A stretch of 29,328 bases of DNA from a virus: IMG/VR virus record IMGVR_UViG_3300044675_000304, positions 1 through 29,328 of that record; one strand, given 5' to 3'. The position numbers and the translations under genes are program-made. Below are positions 1 through 6,975 of the stretch, one piece after another. Position 1 is the first letter of the stretch. Every line of letters starts with the position of its first letter. Below the pieces are notes generated by a model. That model ran no database searches. It worked only from the letters and a program-made list of their open reading frames with translations, and was not told the origin of the DNA.

Positions 1-6
1 TACCTG

Positions 7-636
7 ATGGCACTCACGACTTATGCGGAGCTGAAGACCTCGGTTGGCGACTGGCTCAACCGCACTGATTTGGCGACTGCCATTTCAGACTTTGTCAGCT
101 TGGCAGAGGCTCAGATTGAACGCCAGTTGCGTACACGCCAAATGATTGTGCGTGCCAATGCAACATTTGCGGCGGCTGCTGAGTACGGCACAGTGCCTGA
201 TGACTTCTTGGAAGTCAAAGCCATCAAGATCAACACCAATCCAGTCACCAATCTCACATTCCAAACCATTGATGCAATGGATGCGCTGTCGAATACGACT
301 TACTTGTCCAGCGGCAAGCCTTTGTATTTCAGCATTGTTGGCGGTCAAATCCGACTACTACCAATTCCTGATGGCGCATACACCGCAGAGTTGGTCTATT
401 ACGCAAAGTTGGCTAAGTTATCAAATACGAACACCACCAACTGGCTGCTGACTCAAGCGCCTGATGTGTATTTATATGGATCGCTTTTACAGGCTGCGCC
501 ATACTTGCAAGACGATGCGAGAATAACTGTATGGTCATCGCTGTATCAGGCAGGACTGGATCAATTGCAGATTGCAGATGATCGGGGTTCTACATCAGGC
601 GGCGCGATCTTGGCAAGAGCAAGGACATTTGGATGA
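7..636 (+). CDS. Phage head-tail adaptor protein (podovirus adaptor type)
   Basis: A 209-residue protein, probably the ring that joins portal to tail. The N-terminus is helical (TTYAELKTSVGDWLNRTD, then SDFVSLAEAQIERQLRTRQM), followed by a beta-rich middle (VPDDFLEVKAIKIN) and a C-terminal helical stretch, the layout of SU10/T7 gp11-like adaptors. A TGA at 5-7 overlaps its ATG, so an upstream gene ends right at the window edge; in such phages that is a head gene, often the capsid protein. The assignment rests on the N-terminal pattern and gene order, not on a catalytic motif. Confidence 0.75.
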   Translation: MALTTYAELKTSVGDWLNRTDLATAISDFVSLAEAQIERQLRTRQMIVRANATFAAAAEYGTVPDDFLEVKAIKINTNPVTNLTFQTIDAMDALSNTTYLSSGKPLYFSIVGGQIRLLPIPDGAYTAELVYYAKLAKLSNTNTTNWLLTQAPDVYLYGSLLQAAPYLQDDARITVWSSLYQAGLDQLQIADDRGSTSGGAILARARTFG

Positions 637-821
637 TAGTCAACACCACCAAAGGCGAGATGGATGACTCATTGCTTGAGAAGCGTGAGGGGTCTGTTGA
701 GAACGATACCGAGACAACGAGCTGGGTAGAGTATTGGCTTGCTGGTGAGATGGTGCATCGATCTGTCCATATGGCGCTCAAGCGCGGTGTTTTTGCTGAT
801 GGCATCAGTCAACAAATTTAA
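633..821 (+). CDS. Small hypothetical protein
   Basis: A 62-residue acidic protein whose ATG overlaps the adaptor stop codon (ATGA), so the two are probably translationally coupled. It is polar and Glu/Ser-rich at the N-terminus (GEMDDSLLEKREGSVEN), then has a Trp-containing amphipathic helix (SWVEYWLAGEMVHRSVHMALKRGVF). No signal peptide or membrane segment is visible. I do not recognise the family. Its place between adaptor and structural genes suggests a virion or assembly role, but only by position. Confidence 0.6.
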   Translation: MIVNTTKGEMDDSLLEKREGSVENDTETTSWVEYWLAGEMVHRSVHMALKRGVFADGISQQI

Positions 822-831
822 GGGATAAATC

Positions 832-1287
832 ATGGCCAATACTCAAGCAATGTGTACCAGTTTCAAGGGCGAGCTGCTTGTCGGCCACCATAACTTTGGC
901 ACTGGCGTTGTACGCGCTGCCACTACAGCAGACACTTTCAAGGCTGCCTTGTACTTGGCAAGCGCCACTGTCAATGCGTCCACCACAGCCTACAGTTCCA
1001 CAGGTGAGGTGACAGGCACAGGCTATACCGCAGGCGGCGTCACAGTGACCTTTGGCACTGCACCAAGCACCAGTGGCACTACAGCGTTTGTGACTCCCAG
1101 CGCCAGCATCAGCTACTCTGCTGTCACTCTATCTACAGCCTTTGACGCGGTCCTGATCTACAACTCGACTCAATCAAACAAGGCAGTCAGCGTCCACACA
1201 TTTGGTAGTCAGACAGTGACTGCTGGGACATTCACGCTGACCATGCCGACCAATGATGCAAGCACTGGCCTGATCAGGCTGGCTTAA
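832..1287 (+). CDS. Putative virion structural protein, Ser/Thr/Gly/Ala-rich
   Basis: A 151-residue protein that is almost entirely short beta-prone Thr/Ser/Ala/Gly stretches, with very few charged residues, as in head decoration or tail structural proteins. The start has a good ribosome binding site (aaggga, about 8 bases before ATG). It is in the late operon, 10 bases after the previous gene. The body alternates hydrophobic and small residues (SSTGEVTGTGYTAGGVTVTFG), compatible with a beta-sandwich. No enzyme motif is seen. The exact structural role is unknown. Confidence 0.6.
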   Translation: MANTQAMCTSFKGELLVGHHNFGTGVVRAATTADTFKAALYLASATVNASTTAYSSTGEVTGTGYTAGGVTVTFGTAPSTSGTTAFVTPSASISYSAVTLSTAFDAVLIYNSTQSNKAVSVHTFGSQTVTAGTFTLTMPTNDASTGLIRLA

Positions 1288-1300
1288 CTGGGGCAGCGGT

Positions 1301-1945
1301 ATGGCTGCTTATGGAACAGGCTACTATGGTCTAGGCGTCTACGGCATGGGCAATGTCGTTATCAGCGGCAATGCCTCTTCAACGGCTGTTGGCACGCTGC
1401 TGGCCGACAGATCAATTCAAGAAGATGGGACTATCGCCACAGGTAATGTCGGCACAGTCGGATTAACTGTATCCATTGCCATCACAGGCAATGCAGCGAC
1501 TTGTGCTGTTGGATCGGTCTTAGCGGCATCAACTCAAGCCATTACAGGCAATGCGTCAACCTTGGCAGTTGGCAGTGTTGCTCAGTCTGTTGCCGTTGCT
1601 TTGACCGGCAATGCGTCTACAGCTGCTGTTGGCGCTGTTGGACTGACAAGTGCCAAAGCGGTTACAGGAAATGCAGCCACTGGTGCTGTTGGAACAGTTT
1701 CAGCAGAAGTTATATCTTTCCAAGCGATTACTGGCGTGGAGGGAACTGGCGCTGTAGGCACTGCATCAAATGTCATATCCATAGGGATAATTGGAGTTCA
1801 GTCTGTCTGTTCAATCCAGAAGATGACTAGGCTTGGATGGGGTGCATATCCAAACAATGACGAGACATGGTCAAAGCAAACAGACACATCAGCATCTTGG
1901 ACTGATTTGTCGGACAATTCAGTAACTTGGCAAGAGGCCGCATAG
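1301..1945 (+). CDS. Repeat-containing putative tail or structural protein
   Basis: A 214-residue low-complexity protein. After a Gly/Tyr-rich N-terminus ([17 protein letters not shown]) it has at least five tandem units of about 20 residues built on the pattern (I/V/L)TGNAxTxAVGxV, roughly residues 57-150, with weaker copies on both sides. The C-terminus changes to a Trp/Asp/Thr-rich tail with repeated TW/SW ([23 protein letters not shown]). The repeats suggest a beta-solenoid or fibrous stack. It lies between a structural gene and the tail fibre, so a fibre or tail-attachment role is plausible but unproven. Confidence 0.6.
   Translation: MAAYGTGYYGLGVYGMGNVVISGNASSTAVGTLLADRSIQEDGTIATGNVGTVGLTVSIAITGNAATCAVGSVLAASTQAITGNASTLAVGSVAQSVAVALTGNASTAAVGAVGLTSAKAVTGNAATGAVGTVSAEVISFQAITGVEGTGAVGTASNVISIGIIGVQSVCSIQKMTRLGWGAYPNNDETWSKQTDTSASWTDLSDNSVTWQEAA
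1478..1740 (+). repeat. Tandem ~60-base in-frame coding repeats
   Basis: Within the gene at 1301-1945 the string encoding GNA(A/S)TxAVG recurs every 60 bases near 1490, 1550, 1610 and 1670, with a diverged copy about 66 bases later. The unit is exactly 20 codons, so gain or loss of a unit keeps the reading frame. Copies share the amino-acid pattern but differ at many third positions, so they are not recent duplicates. Confidence 0.75.
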
Positions 1946-1956
1946 GAGATTTCAGC

Positions 1957-3150
1957 ATGGCAGATTCCACAACCACCAACCTATTATTGACAAAGCCCGA
2001 AGTAGGTGCAAGCACTGACACTTGGGGAAGCAAAATAAACACCGACTTAGATAGCGTGGACGCTGTCTTTGCGGCTGCTGGTACTGGTACATCAGTTGGC
2101 TTGAACATTGGATCGGGTAAGAAACTTGTAGTCGCTGGCACGCAAACACTTGCAGGCGAAAACATGACTCCTTACACGGCATTCAAAAACCGCATCATCA
2201 ATGGTGCAATGGTGATTGACCAAAGAAATGCGGGGGCAAGTGTTACGATTACAAATACATCAGTTGTAACTTATACCATTGATAGGTGGTTTGCTTTTGG
2301 AACAGTAGCATCTAAATTTAGCGTCCAGCAAAATGCTGGCTCTGTAACACCCCCATTAGGTTTTAGCAATTATTTGGGCGTTACTTCTTTATCTGCTTAC
2401 TCAATTGGTTCTGGTGATAGTTTTTCGATAGGACAATATATTGAAGGATTCAATACTGCGGATTTAGGATGGGGAACAGCAAATGCTCAAACTGTAACCT
2501 TTTCTTTTTGGGTTCGTAGTTCTTTGACGGGAACATTTGGCGGCTCATTAAGAAATGATGCGGCAAATCGTAGCTACCCATTTACTTACACCATTTCATC
2601 TGCAAATACTTGGGAACAAAAATCTGTGACTATTGCTGGTGATACGAGTGGAACTTGGTTAACAACCAATGCTGCTGGTATTCGTGTTGGATTTGGTTTA
2701 GGTGTTGGAGCTACATTAAGTGGTACTGCTGGCGCATGGGCTGGTTCAAACTATGTTTCAGCCACAGGCGCAACATCAGTAGTCGGCACAAACGGCGCTA
2801 CTTTCTACATCACAGGCGTACAGCTAGAAAAAGGCTCAACAGCAACGAGCTTTGATTATAGACCTTATGGGACTGAGTTGGCTTTGTGTCAGAGGTACTA
2901 TGAACTATATGATGGTGGTCTTTTATATTTAACAAAATTAAGAGAATCAGATAGAAATCGTAGAGGGAACTTCTTTTTTAAAGTTACTAAAAGAGCGGCG
3001 GCTACTGTAACTTTAATTACATCAAGTGCAGATGGCGGAGGAGCTATTGGTGTAACTGCTGGTATTGATGGAGGCTTTTTTGAAAGTTTATCTACAACAG
3101 ATGGTCAAGCGCCAAACGTCACAAAATTCAGTTCAGCAATAGAGTTGTAA
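1957..3150 (+). CDS. Tail fibre / receptor-binding protein with carbohydrate-binding-like domain
   Basis: A 397-residue protein. I chose ATG 1957, not the in-frame ATG at 1927, because taggaga lies just upstream and the shorter start avoids overlapping the previous gene. Residues 1-60 look like a virion-attachment head ([30 protein letters not shown], common in fibres). From about residue 75 comes a carbohydrate-binding-module-like domain ([23 protein letters not shown], a beta sandwich, then [20 protein letters not shown] and LCQRYYE). The NRIINGAM...QLEKG...LCQRYYE framework recurs in phage fibres. Base composition turns clearly AT-rich after about 2210, suggesting the tip was acquired separately. 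Confidence 0.8.
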   Translation: MADSTTTNLLLTKPEVGASTDTWGSKINTDLDSVDAVFAAAGTGTSVGLNIGSGKKLVVAGTQTLAGENMTPYTAFKNRIINGAMVIDQRNAGASVTITNTSVVTYTIDRWFAFGTVASKFSVQQNAGSVTPPLGFSNYLGVTSLSAYSIGSGDSFSIGQYIEGFNTADLGWGTANAQTVTFSFWVRSSLTGTFGGSLRNDAANRSYPFTYTISSANTWEQKSVTIAGDTSGTWLTTNAAGIRVGFGLGVGATLSGTAGAWAGSNYVSATGATSVVGTNGATFYITGVQLEKGSTATSFDYRPYGTELALCQRYYELYDGGLLYLTKLRESDRNRRGNFFFKVTKRAAATVTLITSSADGGGAIGVTAGIDGGFFESLSTTDGQAPNVTKFSSAIEL

Positions 3151-3152
3151 TC

Positions 3153-3317
3153 ATGTATAAAAAAATAATCAACACGTTAACAAATCAAGAAGCTCAAGTG
3201 ATAAAGCGTTTGGAAGATAACGCATTCATTCCATTTGACACCGCAAATACTGACTACCAAGCCTACCTAGCATGGCTTGCAGAGGGCAACACACCATTGC
3301 CAGCGGATGAGTCATGA
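3153..3317 (+). CDS. Small protein downstream of tail fibre
   Basis: A 54-residue product (starts [10 protein letters not shown], ends LPADES) with the recognisable stretch [22 protein letters not shown]. That motif is common at the C-terminus of small proteins encoded beside phage tail fibres, so it may be a fibre-associated or chaperone-like protein. The start is 2 bases after the fibre stop and its own TGA overlaps the next ATG (ATGA). It shares the AT-rich composition of the fibre tip, so the two may have moved as one unit. Confidence 0.7.
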   Translation: MYKKIINTLTNQEAQVIKRLEDNAFIPFDTANTDYQAYLAWLAEGNTPLPADES

Positions 3318-3508
3318 GCGATTTAGAAAAAGACTTTGCTGTGCATGAAGCAATCTGCGCCAAGCGTTATGAGGCCATTGAAGATAAGCTGGAGAGTGGC
3401 AAGGGCAGGATGCAGAAGATTGAGATCCAGCTCTATATCGTCATTGCCGCCATCTTGTTTGGGCCTGGCGTTGCTGCCGACCTTGTGAAGAAGCTGTTGG
3501 GACTGTAA
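3314..3508 (+). CDS. Small membrane protein, XhlA/holin-like layout
   Basis: A 64-residue protein with a charged, probably coiled-coil N-terminal half ([37 protein letters not shown]) and one hydrophobic segment ([19 protein letters not shown], about residues 40-58), ending in a short cationic tail (KKLLGL). This resembles XhlA-type membrane proteins that assist holins. It overlaps the upstream gene by ATGA and opens a run of membrane-protein genes leading to the spanins. A holin accessory role is inference. Confidence 0.65.
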   Translation: MSDLEKDFAVHEAICAKRYEAIEDKLESGKGRMQKIEIQLYIVIAAILFGPGVAADLVKKLLGL

Positions 3509-3512
3509 CGAT

Positions 3513-4211
3513 GTGGACCCCATCTCCATCCTCTTTGCAGCCAACGCCTGCGTTGCCGCAATCAAAGAGGGATGCGAGCTGTACAAGCAGGCCAAGTCCT
3601 CATTCATGGAGGTCAAGTCCACTGTTGAAGAAGCTATTGGTGTTGCCAACGAGGTCAAAGGATTCTGGGCAAAGCTATTCGGATCAAAGCCAAAGACCCA
3701 ACAGCCTGTCCAACAGACGCGCAAAAAGGAAAAGTATGTAGCAGTCAATGAGACTCAGGTGATGATTGATGTGGTTGCACAGCTCACCGAGTTTTTCAAG
3801 TTGCAAGAGAAGCTGGCTGCTCACATCAGGGAAGAGGAAGAGAAAAGCAAGAACGTCTATGACCCAGACGCAAACCTCATGGAGGCAGCACTCAAACGAG
3901 TGATGGCGCTGGATCAGATGGCAGAGTTGGAGAAGACCATCAGGGAAACCATGGTCTATCAGTCCCCACCCGAGATGGGTGCGATCTATTCAAAAACCTT
4001 TGAGATGCGAGACATCATCAAGGAAGAACAGGAGAATGCCAGGTTAAAGGAAGAGGCTAAAGAGAGGTACAAGGCATGGCAACGGCAGGAGGCAAAAAGA
4101 GACTTCCAAGCAAAGTCAGCATACCTCGCAGCAACTTTGATCCTTCTCCTATACCTTTGGATGTGGTTTCTGTTCGTAGGCCAATTGGGGAAGAAATCGT
4201 GGGATGGATAG
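3513..4211 (+). CDS. Coiled-coil protein with C-terminal membrane anchor
   Basis: A 232-residue protein starting at GTG. Residues 1-65 include AANACVAAIKEGCELYKQAKS, then a Lys/Gln-rich linker. The middle (about 75-200) is highly charged and helical (EKLAAHIREEEEKSKN, KEEQENARLKEEAKERYKAWQRQEAKRD). Near the C-terminus is one strong membrane segment (YLAATLILLLYLWMWFLFVG). It is therefore a tail-anchored protein with a long helical domain. I recognise no function; its position in the membrane/lysis block suggests a role at the host envelope. The start codon follows the previous stop by 4 bases. Confidence 0.65.
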   Translation: MDPISILFAANACVAAIKEGCELYKQAKSSFMEVKSTVEEAIGVANEVKGFWAKLFGSKPKTQQPVQQTRKKEKYVAVNETQVMIDVVAQLTEFFKLQEKLAAHIREEEEKSKNVYDPDANLMEAALKRVMALDQMAELEKTIRETMVYQSPPEMGAIYSKTFEMRDIIKEEQENARLKEEAKERYKAWQRQEAKRDFQAKSAYLAATLILLLYLWMWFLFVGQLGKKSWDG

Positions 4212-4366
4212 CAGCGGTTGTTCTTGTTGCATTGTTGCTGCCCATGCTTGGTATGCTCTATATCGACATCTTGGAGGCCAAGCACGACACCAAGGTGCAA
4301 TTAGAAAAAGTGGAAAAGTTAAGGCGGCAGATTGAAGCGCAACAGCGAAAGGATAAGGACAAATGA
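4199..4366 (+). CDS. Small single-pass membrane protein (start uncertain)
   Basis: A 55-residue product if read from GTG 4199, which has a strong ribosome site (ggggaag, about 7 bases upstream) and overlaps the previous gene by only 13 bases. In-frame alternatives are GTG 4163 and ATG 4076 (96 residues), but the last would overlap by 136 bases. The protein has one membrane segment (GWIAAVVLVALLLPMLGMLYIDI) and a charged coiled tail (KVQLEKVEKLRRQIEAQQRKDKDK). Its layout mirrors the first half of the membrane protein at 5045-5365. It could be a holin partner; the sequence alone does not settle this. Confidence 0.55.
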   Translation: MGWIAAVVLVALLLPMLGMLYIDILEAKHDTKVQLEKVEKLRRQIEAQQRKDKDK

Positions 4367-4869
4367 AAAAACATGAGCTTATTACTTCAGAAAGACTTAA
4401 TGAGCTTTTGTCTGTTGACCCTCAAAAAGGTATTTTTATTTGGCGATCTAATACTGGTGGAAAAGGTAAAAAAGATAAAAAAGCAGGAAATTTAATGGCT
4501 AATGGATATTTAAAAATTGGAATAGATAACAAAGAATATCTTGCACATCGATTGATGTGGCTATTTGTTCATGGAGAATTTCCAAAAACAAATATAGATC
4601 ATATTGACAGATGTAGGTCAAATAATTGCATATCAAATTTAAGACTTGCTACACCGAAACAAAACGCTGAAAATATGTTTAGGACAAGTACAAATACATC
4701 TGGCTATCGTGGAGTTCATTTTAATAAACGCTTGCAAGGAAAACCTTGGTCAGCAAATATTACACACAATAAAAAGACTATTCATATAGGATATTTCAAA
4801 ACTGCTGAAGAAGCATCTATTGCAAGAAAATCAACAGAAAACATTTACTTTACACACCATATATCATGA
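4363..4869 (+). CDS. HNH homing endonuclease with AP2-like DNA-binding domain
   Basis: A 168-residue nuclease of the free-standing HNH_3 type. The catalytic block is about residues 60-97: LAHRLMWLFVHGEFP with H62, then IDHIDRCRSNNCISNLR with D79, H80, D82 and N88/N92. A C-terminal AP2-like module follows (SGYRGVHF, about 113-160, ending in FKTAEEASIARK). Such enzymes cut related phage genomes lacking the gene and spread it by repair. The gene is much more AT-rich than its neighbours, pointing to transfer, yet it is joined to both flanking genes by ATGA overlaps. Confidence 0.92.
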   Translation: MKKHELITSERLNELLSVDPQKGIFIWRSNTGGKGKKDKKAGNLMANGYLKIGIDNKEYLAHRLMWLFVHGEFPKTNIDHIDRCRSNNCISNLRLATPKQNAENMFRTSTNTSGYRGVHFNKRLQGKPWSANITHNKKTIHIGYFKTAEEASIARKSTENIYFTHHIS

Positions 4870-5045
4870 TTAAAAACATTTTTCAAATCATAATATTGAC
4901 CACTCTATTGATTGCTTGTTCAGATAGGTACAGATACCCCTGCCAAGATCCACTCAATTGGCAAAATGCCGAATGCAAGCCACCAATCTGCACCGCTGCT
5001 GGTACTTGTCCCGAAATGCTTGCTAAACCAGAGGAGAAGAAGTGA
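4866..5045 (+). CDS. Small lipoprotein, cysteine-rich
   Basis: A 59-residue product starting at ATG 4866 inside the stop of the HNH gene. Residues 1-17 form a lipoprotein signal with lipobox LLIAC, so Cys18 should be lipidated. The mature part is short and Cys/Pro-rich (CSDRYRYPCQDPLNWQNAE, then CKPPICTAAGTCPEML), with five cysteines after the lipidated one. I recall very similar lipoproteins in T7-like environmental phages, without known function. It is probably exported to the host envelope and might act in lysis or exclusion; that is inference. Confidence 0.75.
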   Translation: MIKNIFQIIILTTLLIACSDRYRYPCQDPLNWQNAECKPPICTAAGTCPEMLAKPEEKK

Positions 5046-5365
5046 TGCCCACCATTGGATACAAACCTAATAGCCGTCTGACTGCTGACGAGATTGAAGT
5101 CAGAGTATGGGCATTCGTTATCGTGGTCTTGGTGACCATCCTACTGGCATCCATGGGGATGTTTCTGTACTCAGTTTCATTTGTACAGCAGCCAATGAAT
5201 GGCAGCATGGCGGCCATTGATAAAGTGTACACCCAGCAGATCAGCACCATCATGGTCTTCATCACTGGTGTGCTTGGCGGTGTAGCTGGACGCTCTGGTG
5301 TCAAGGCGATTGCCAATGCAAGCGCCAAGGCAGAGGCCAACGACAATGAGCCACCAGCACCATGA
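5045..5365 (+). CDS. Two-helix membrane protein, holin candidate
   Basis: A 106-residue protein starting at ATG 5045 (the GTG at 5042 is also in frame); gaggagaag gives a good ribosome site, and the start overlaps the previous TGA. It has a polar N-terminus, a first membrane segment (VWAFVIVVLVTILLASMGMFLYS, about 27-50), an outside loop, and a second hydrophobic segment (ISTIMVFITGVLGGVAG, about 70-87), then a polar tail. Size, topology and position directly before Rz/Rz1 and the endolysin make it the best holin candidate. There is no sequence-specific holin signature. Confidence 0.65.
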   Translation: MPTIGYKPNSRLTADEIEVRVWAFVIVVLVTILLASMGMFLYSVSFVQQPMNGSMAAIDKVYTQQISTIMVFITGVLGGVAGRSGVKAIANASAKAEANDNEPPAP

Positions 5366-5835
5366 GTTTGTTTAATCCTTGGGTGATCCTTGGCATCGTC
5401 ATGGCGGTGCTGTCATCATTTGGCGGTGGATACTTCAAGGGTGAGCATGACGAGTACACGCGTCAGCAAGTTGAGATTGCTGCGCTAAACGCCAAGGCGA
5501 GGGAAACTGAGCAGGCGATGGCGCAAGTGGCGCAGAGTTATGGTCAGACATTACGAAAGGCGAACAATGTTGCAAAGGCTAAAGAAGACAAGTTGCGTGC
5601 TGATATTGCTACTGGCGAGCGCAGGCTGTTCATTCCTGTCAAAGCCCCCGAGTGCGCCGTATCAGCCACCAGTGATACCGCCATTGCCAGCGGAGATCAC
5701 AGCGGAACAGCATCAGCCGAACTTGACCGAAAGACTGCTGACGATCTTGTCGCCATCGCAGCCGAGGGAGACACCGCCATCCGCAAGCTCAATGCCTGCA
5801 TCCAAACCTACGAAACCATGAGGACCACAAAATGA
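5362..5835 (+). CDS. Rz: Rz-like inner-membrane spanin
   Basis: A 157-residue protein with an N-terminal membrane anchor (PWVILGIVMAVLSSFGGGYF, about 5-25) and a long charged periplasmic helix (HDEYTRQQVEIAALNAKARETEQAMAQ in part, to about residue 90), ending in a variable Cys-containing region (PECAVSATSD, LNACIQTYE). This is the i-spanin layout that links inner to outer membrane and completes lysis. A proline-rich lipoprotein gene lies entirely inside it in another frame, the usual Rz/Rz1 nesting. ATGA overlaps link it to the genes on both sides. Confidence 0.85.
   Translation: MSLFNPWVILGIVMAVLSSFGGGYFKGEHDEYTRQQVEIAALNAKARETEQAMAQVAQSYGQTLRKANNVAKAKEDKLRADIATGERRLFIPVKAPECAVSATSDTAIASGDHSGTASAELDRKTADDLVAIAAEGDTAIRKLNACIQTYETMRTTK
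5567..5821 (+). CDS. Rz1: Rz1-like outer-membrane spanin lipoprotein (nested)
   Basis: An 84-residue lipoprotein encoded in another frame wholly within the Rz-like gene. ATG 5567 is preferred over ATG 5540 because gaaagg sits 6 bases upstream. A basic start (MLQRLKKTS), hydrophobic core and lipobox ASAGC put the lipidated residue at Cys21. The mature part is proline-rich (KPPSAPYQPPVIPPLP) with a second Pro/Ser-rich tail, typical of Rz1. It would sit in the outer membrane and bind the Rz ectodomain in the periplasm to fuse the membranes at lysis. Confidence 0.85.
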   Translation: MLQRLKKTSCVLILLLASAGCSFLSKPPSAPYQPPVIPPLPAEITAEQHQPNLTERLLTILSPSQPRETPPSASSMPASKPTKP

Positions 5836-6299
5836 CTCAGTTAACCGCCAATTTCAGCCTGCATGAGATGTGCAAATCAGAAACTGCTATACGCATGGGT
5901 TTTGACAATACGCCTGATGAAGAGGCCACAGAGAATCTACGCACACTGTGCGAAAAGGTGCTTCAGCCTGTGCGTGAGCATTACGGCAAGGGCGTCAAGG
6001 TGAACTCTGCTTATCGCAGCCCTGAGTCAAATGCGGCGGTTGGAGGCTCTAAGACCAGCGACCATTGCAAGGGTATGGCAGCCGATATTGAGATACCTGG
6101 CGTCCCCAACGCGGAGCTGGCGCAGTGGATCATGGATAACCTAGAGTACACCCAATTGATTTTGGAGTTCTACACATCAGGCATCCCCGATAGCGGATGG
6201 GTTCATGTTAGCTATGACCCGAACAACCTCAAGAAGCAAGAATTAACGGCCACCAAAGTCGCAGGCAAGACTACCTACTTGAATGGCTTGGTAGCTTAA
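5832..6299 (+). CDS. Endolysin, M15-family peptidase (D,D- or L,D-carboxypeptidase fold)
   Basis: A 155-residue zinc peptidase that should cleave peptide bonds in the cell-wall stem peptide. It carries the M15 pattern: SAYRSPESNAAVGG (about 59-72), then the SxHxxGxAxD motif as SDHCKGMAAD (S76, H78, D85), and WVH with H125 as the third zinc ligand; E112 in LILEFY is a candidate catalytic acid. There is no signal peptide, so it needs the holin. It is the last gene of the lysis block and its ATG overlaps the Rz stop codon. Confidence 0.9.
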   Translation: MTQLTANFSLHEMCKSETAIRMGFDNTPDEEATENLRTLCEKVLQPVREHYGKGVKVNSAYRSPESNAAVGGSKTSDHCKGMAADIEIPGVPNAELAQWIMDNLEYTQLILEFYTSGIPDSGWVHVSYDPNNLKKQELTATKVAGKTTYLNGLVA

Positions 6300-6302
6300 A
6301 CC

Positions 6303-6968
6303 ATGGCACTAAACCTTGGTCAGCAGATAACGACACCGGCGCAGCCAAACCTTGGCACGCCTACGCCTGCCTATGACCAAGGCTTTTTGGCTACATCATT
6401 TGGCGGCTTGAATGTCTACTTTGCCAAGCTGACGGCACTCTTTGCAGCGATCCTCGGGCCGCGTGGTAGCAAATACATCAATGCCCCATATGGCGCATTT
6501 CAAGATGGCACAGATCAGACGGCGGCCAACACCACCACAGCCTACGCCATCACCTTTGACACCACCGACTTCAGCAATGGCGTGACATTGTCGAATTCGT
6601 CAAGGCTGAATGTGGCGCAGGCTGGCATCTACAACTTGCAATTCAGCATCCAATTCAAGAACACCACCAATGACACGCAAGATGTTGATGTGTGGTTTCG
6701 CAAGAACGGCACAAACATTGACAAATCAAACAGCAGATTTGGACTTGCTACAAGAAAGTCTGCTGGTGACCCATCGCACATGATCGGTGCTTTGAACTTT
6801 TTTGTAAATTTGGCGGCCAATGACTACATTGAGATTATGTGGAGGCCATCAGATGTTGGTGTCAGCATTGAGCATTTTGCGGCCAGCAGCTCACCGACTA
6901 GGCCAGTAGTTCCATCAGTCATTGCCACACTTTCTTTTGTGTCCAATTTGTCAGTAGAAACCGCATAA
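6303..6968 (+). CDS. Putative fibre or structural protein with C1q-like jelly-roll domain
   Basis: A 221-residue protein. After a short linker (residues 1-60) comes a domain of about 150 residues with the pattern YGAFQDGTDQTAAN, TTAYAITFDTTDFSNGV, LNVAQAGIYNLQFSIQF, VDVWFRKNGTNI, then LAANDYIEIMWRPSDVGVSIEHF. This matches the repeating beta-strand layout of C1q/TNF-like jelly rolls found in phage structural proteins. It is probably exposed on the tail or capsid. It follows the endolysin by only 3 bases and precedes the nozzle-like gene. Confidence 0.7.
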   Translation: MALNLGQQITTPAQPNLGTPTPAYDQGFLATSFGGLNVYFAKLTALFAAILGPRGSKYINAPYGAFQDGTDQTAANTTTAYAITFDTTDFSNGVTLSNSSRLNVAQAGIYNLQFSIQFKNTTNDTQDVDVWFRKNGTNIDKSNSRFGLATRKSAGDPSHMIGALNFFVNLAANDYIEIMWRPSDVGVSIEHFAASSSPTRPVVPSVIATLSFVSNLSVETA

Positions 6969-6975
6969 TTCAGCT

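Noticed and set aside
1957-3150. Diversity-generating retroelement target in the tail fibre
   Set aside because: No reverse transcriptase or template repeat is present, and the fibre end is not a C-type lectin-like variable region.
3511-3741. Plus-strand open frame starting at ATG 3511
   Set aside because: It is a shadow of the gene starting at GTG 3513, whose coiled coil and membrane anchor are coherent.
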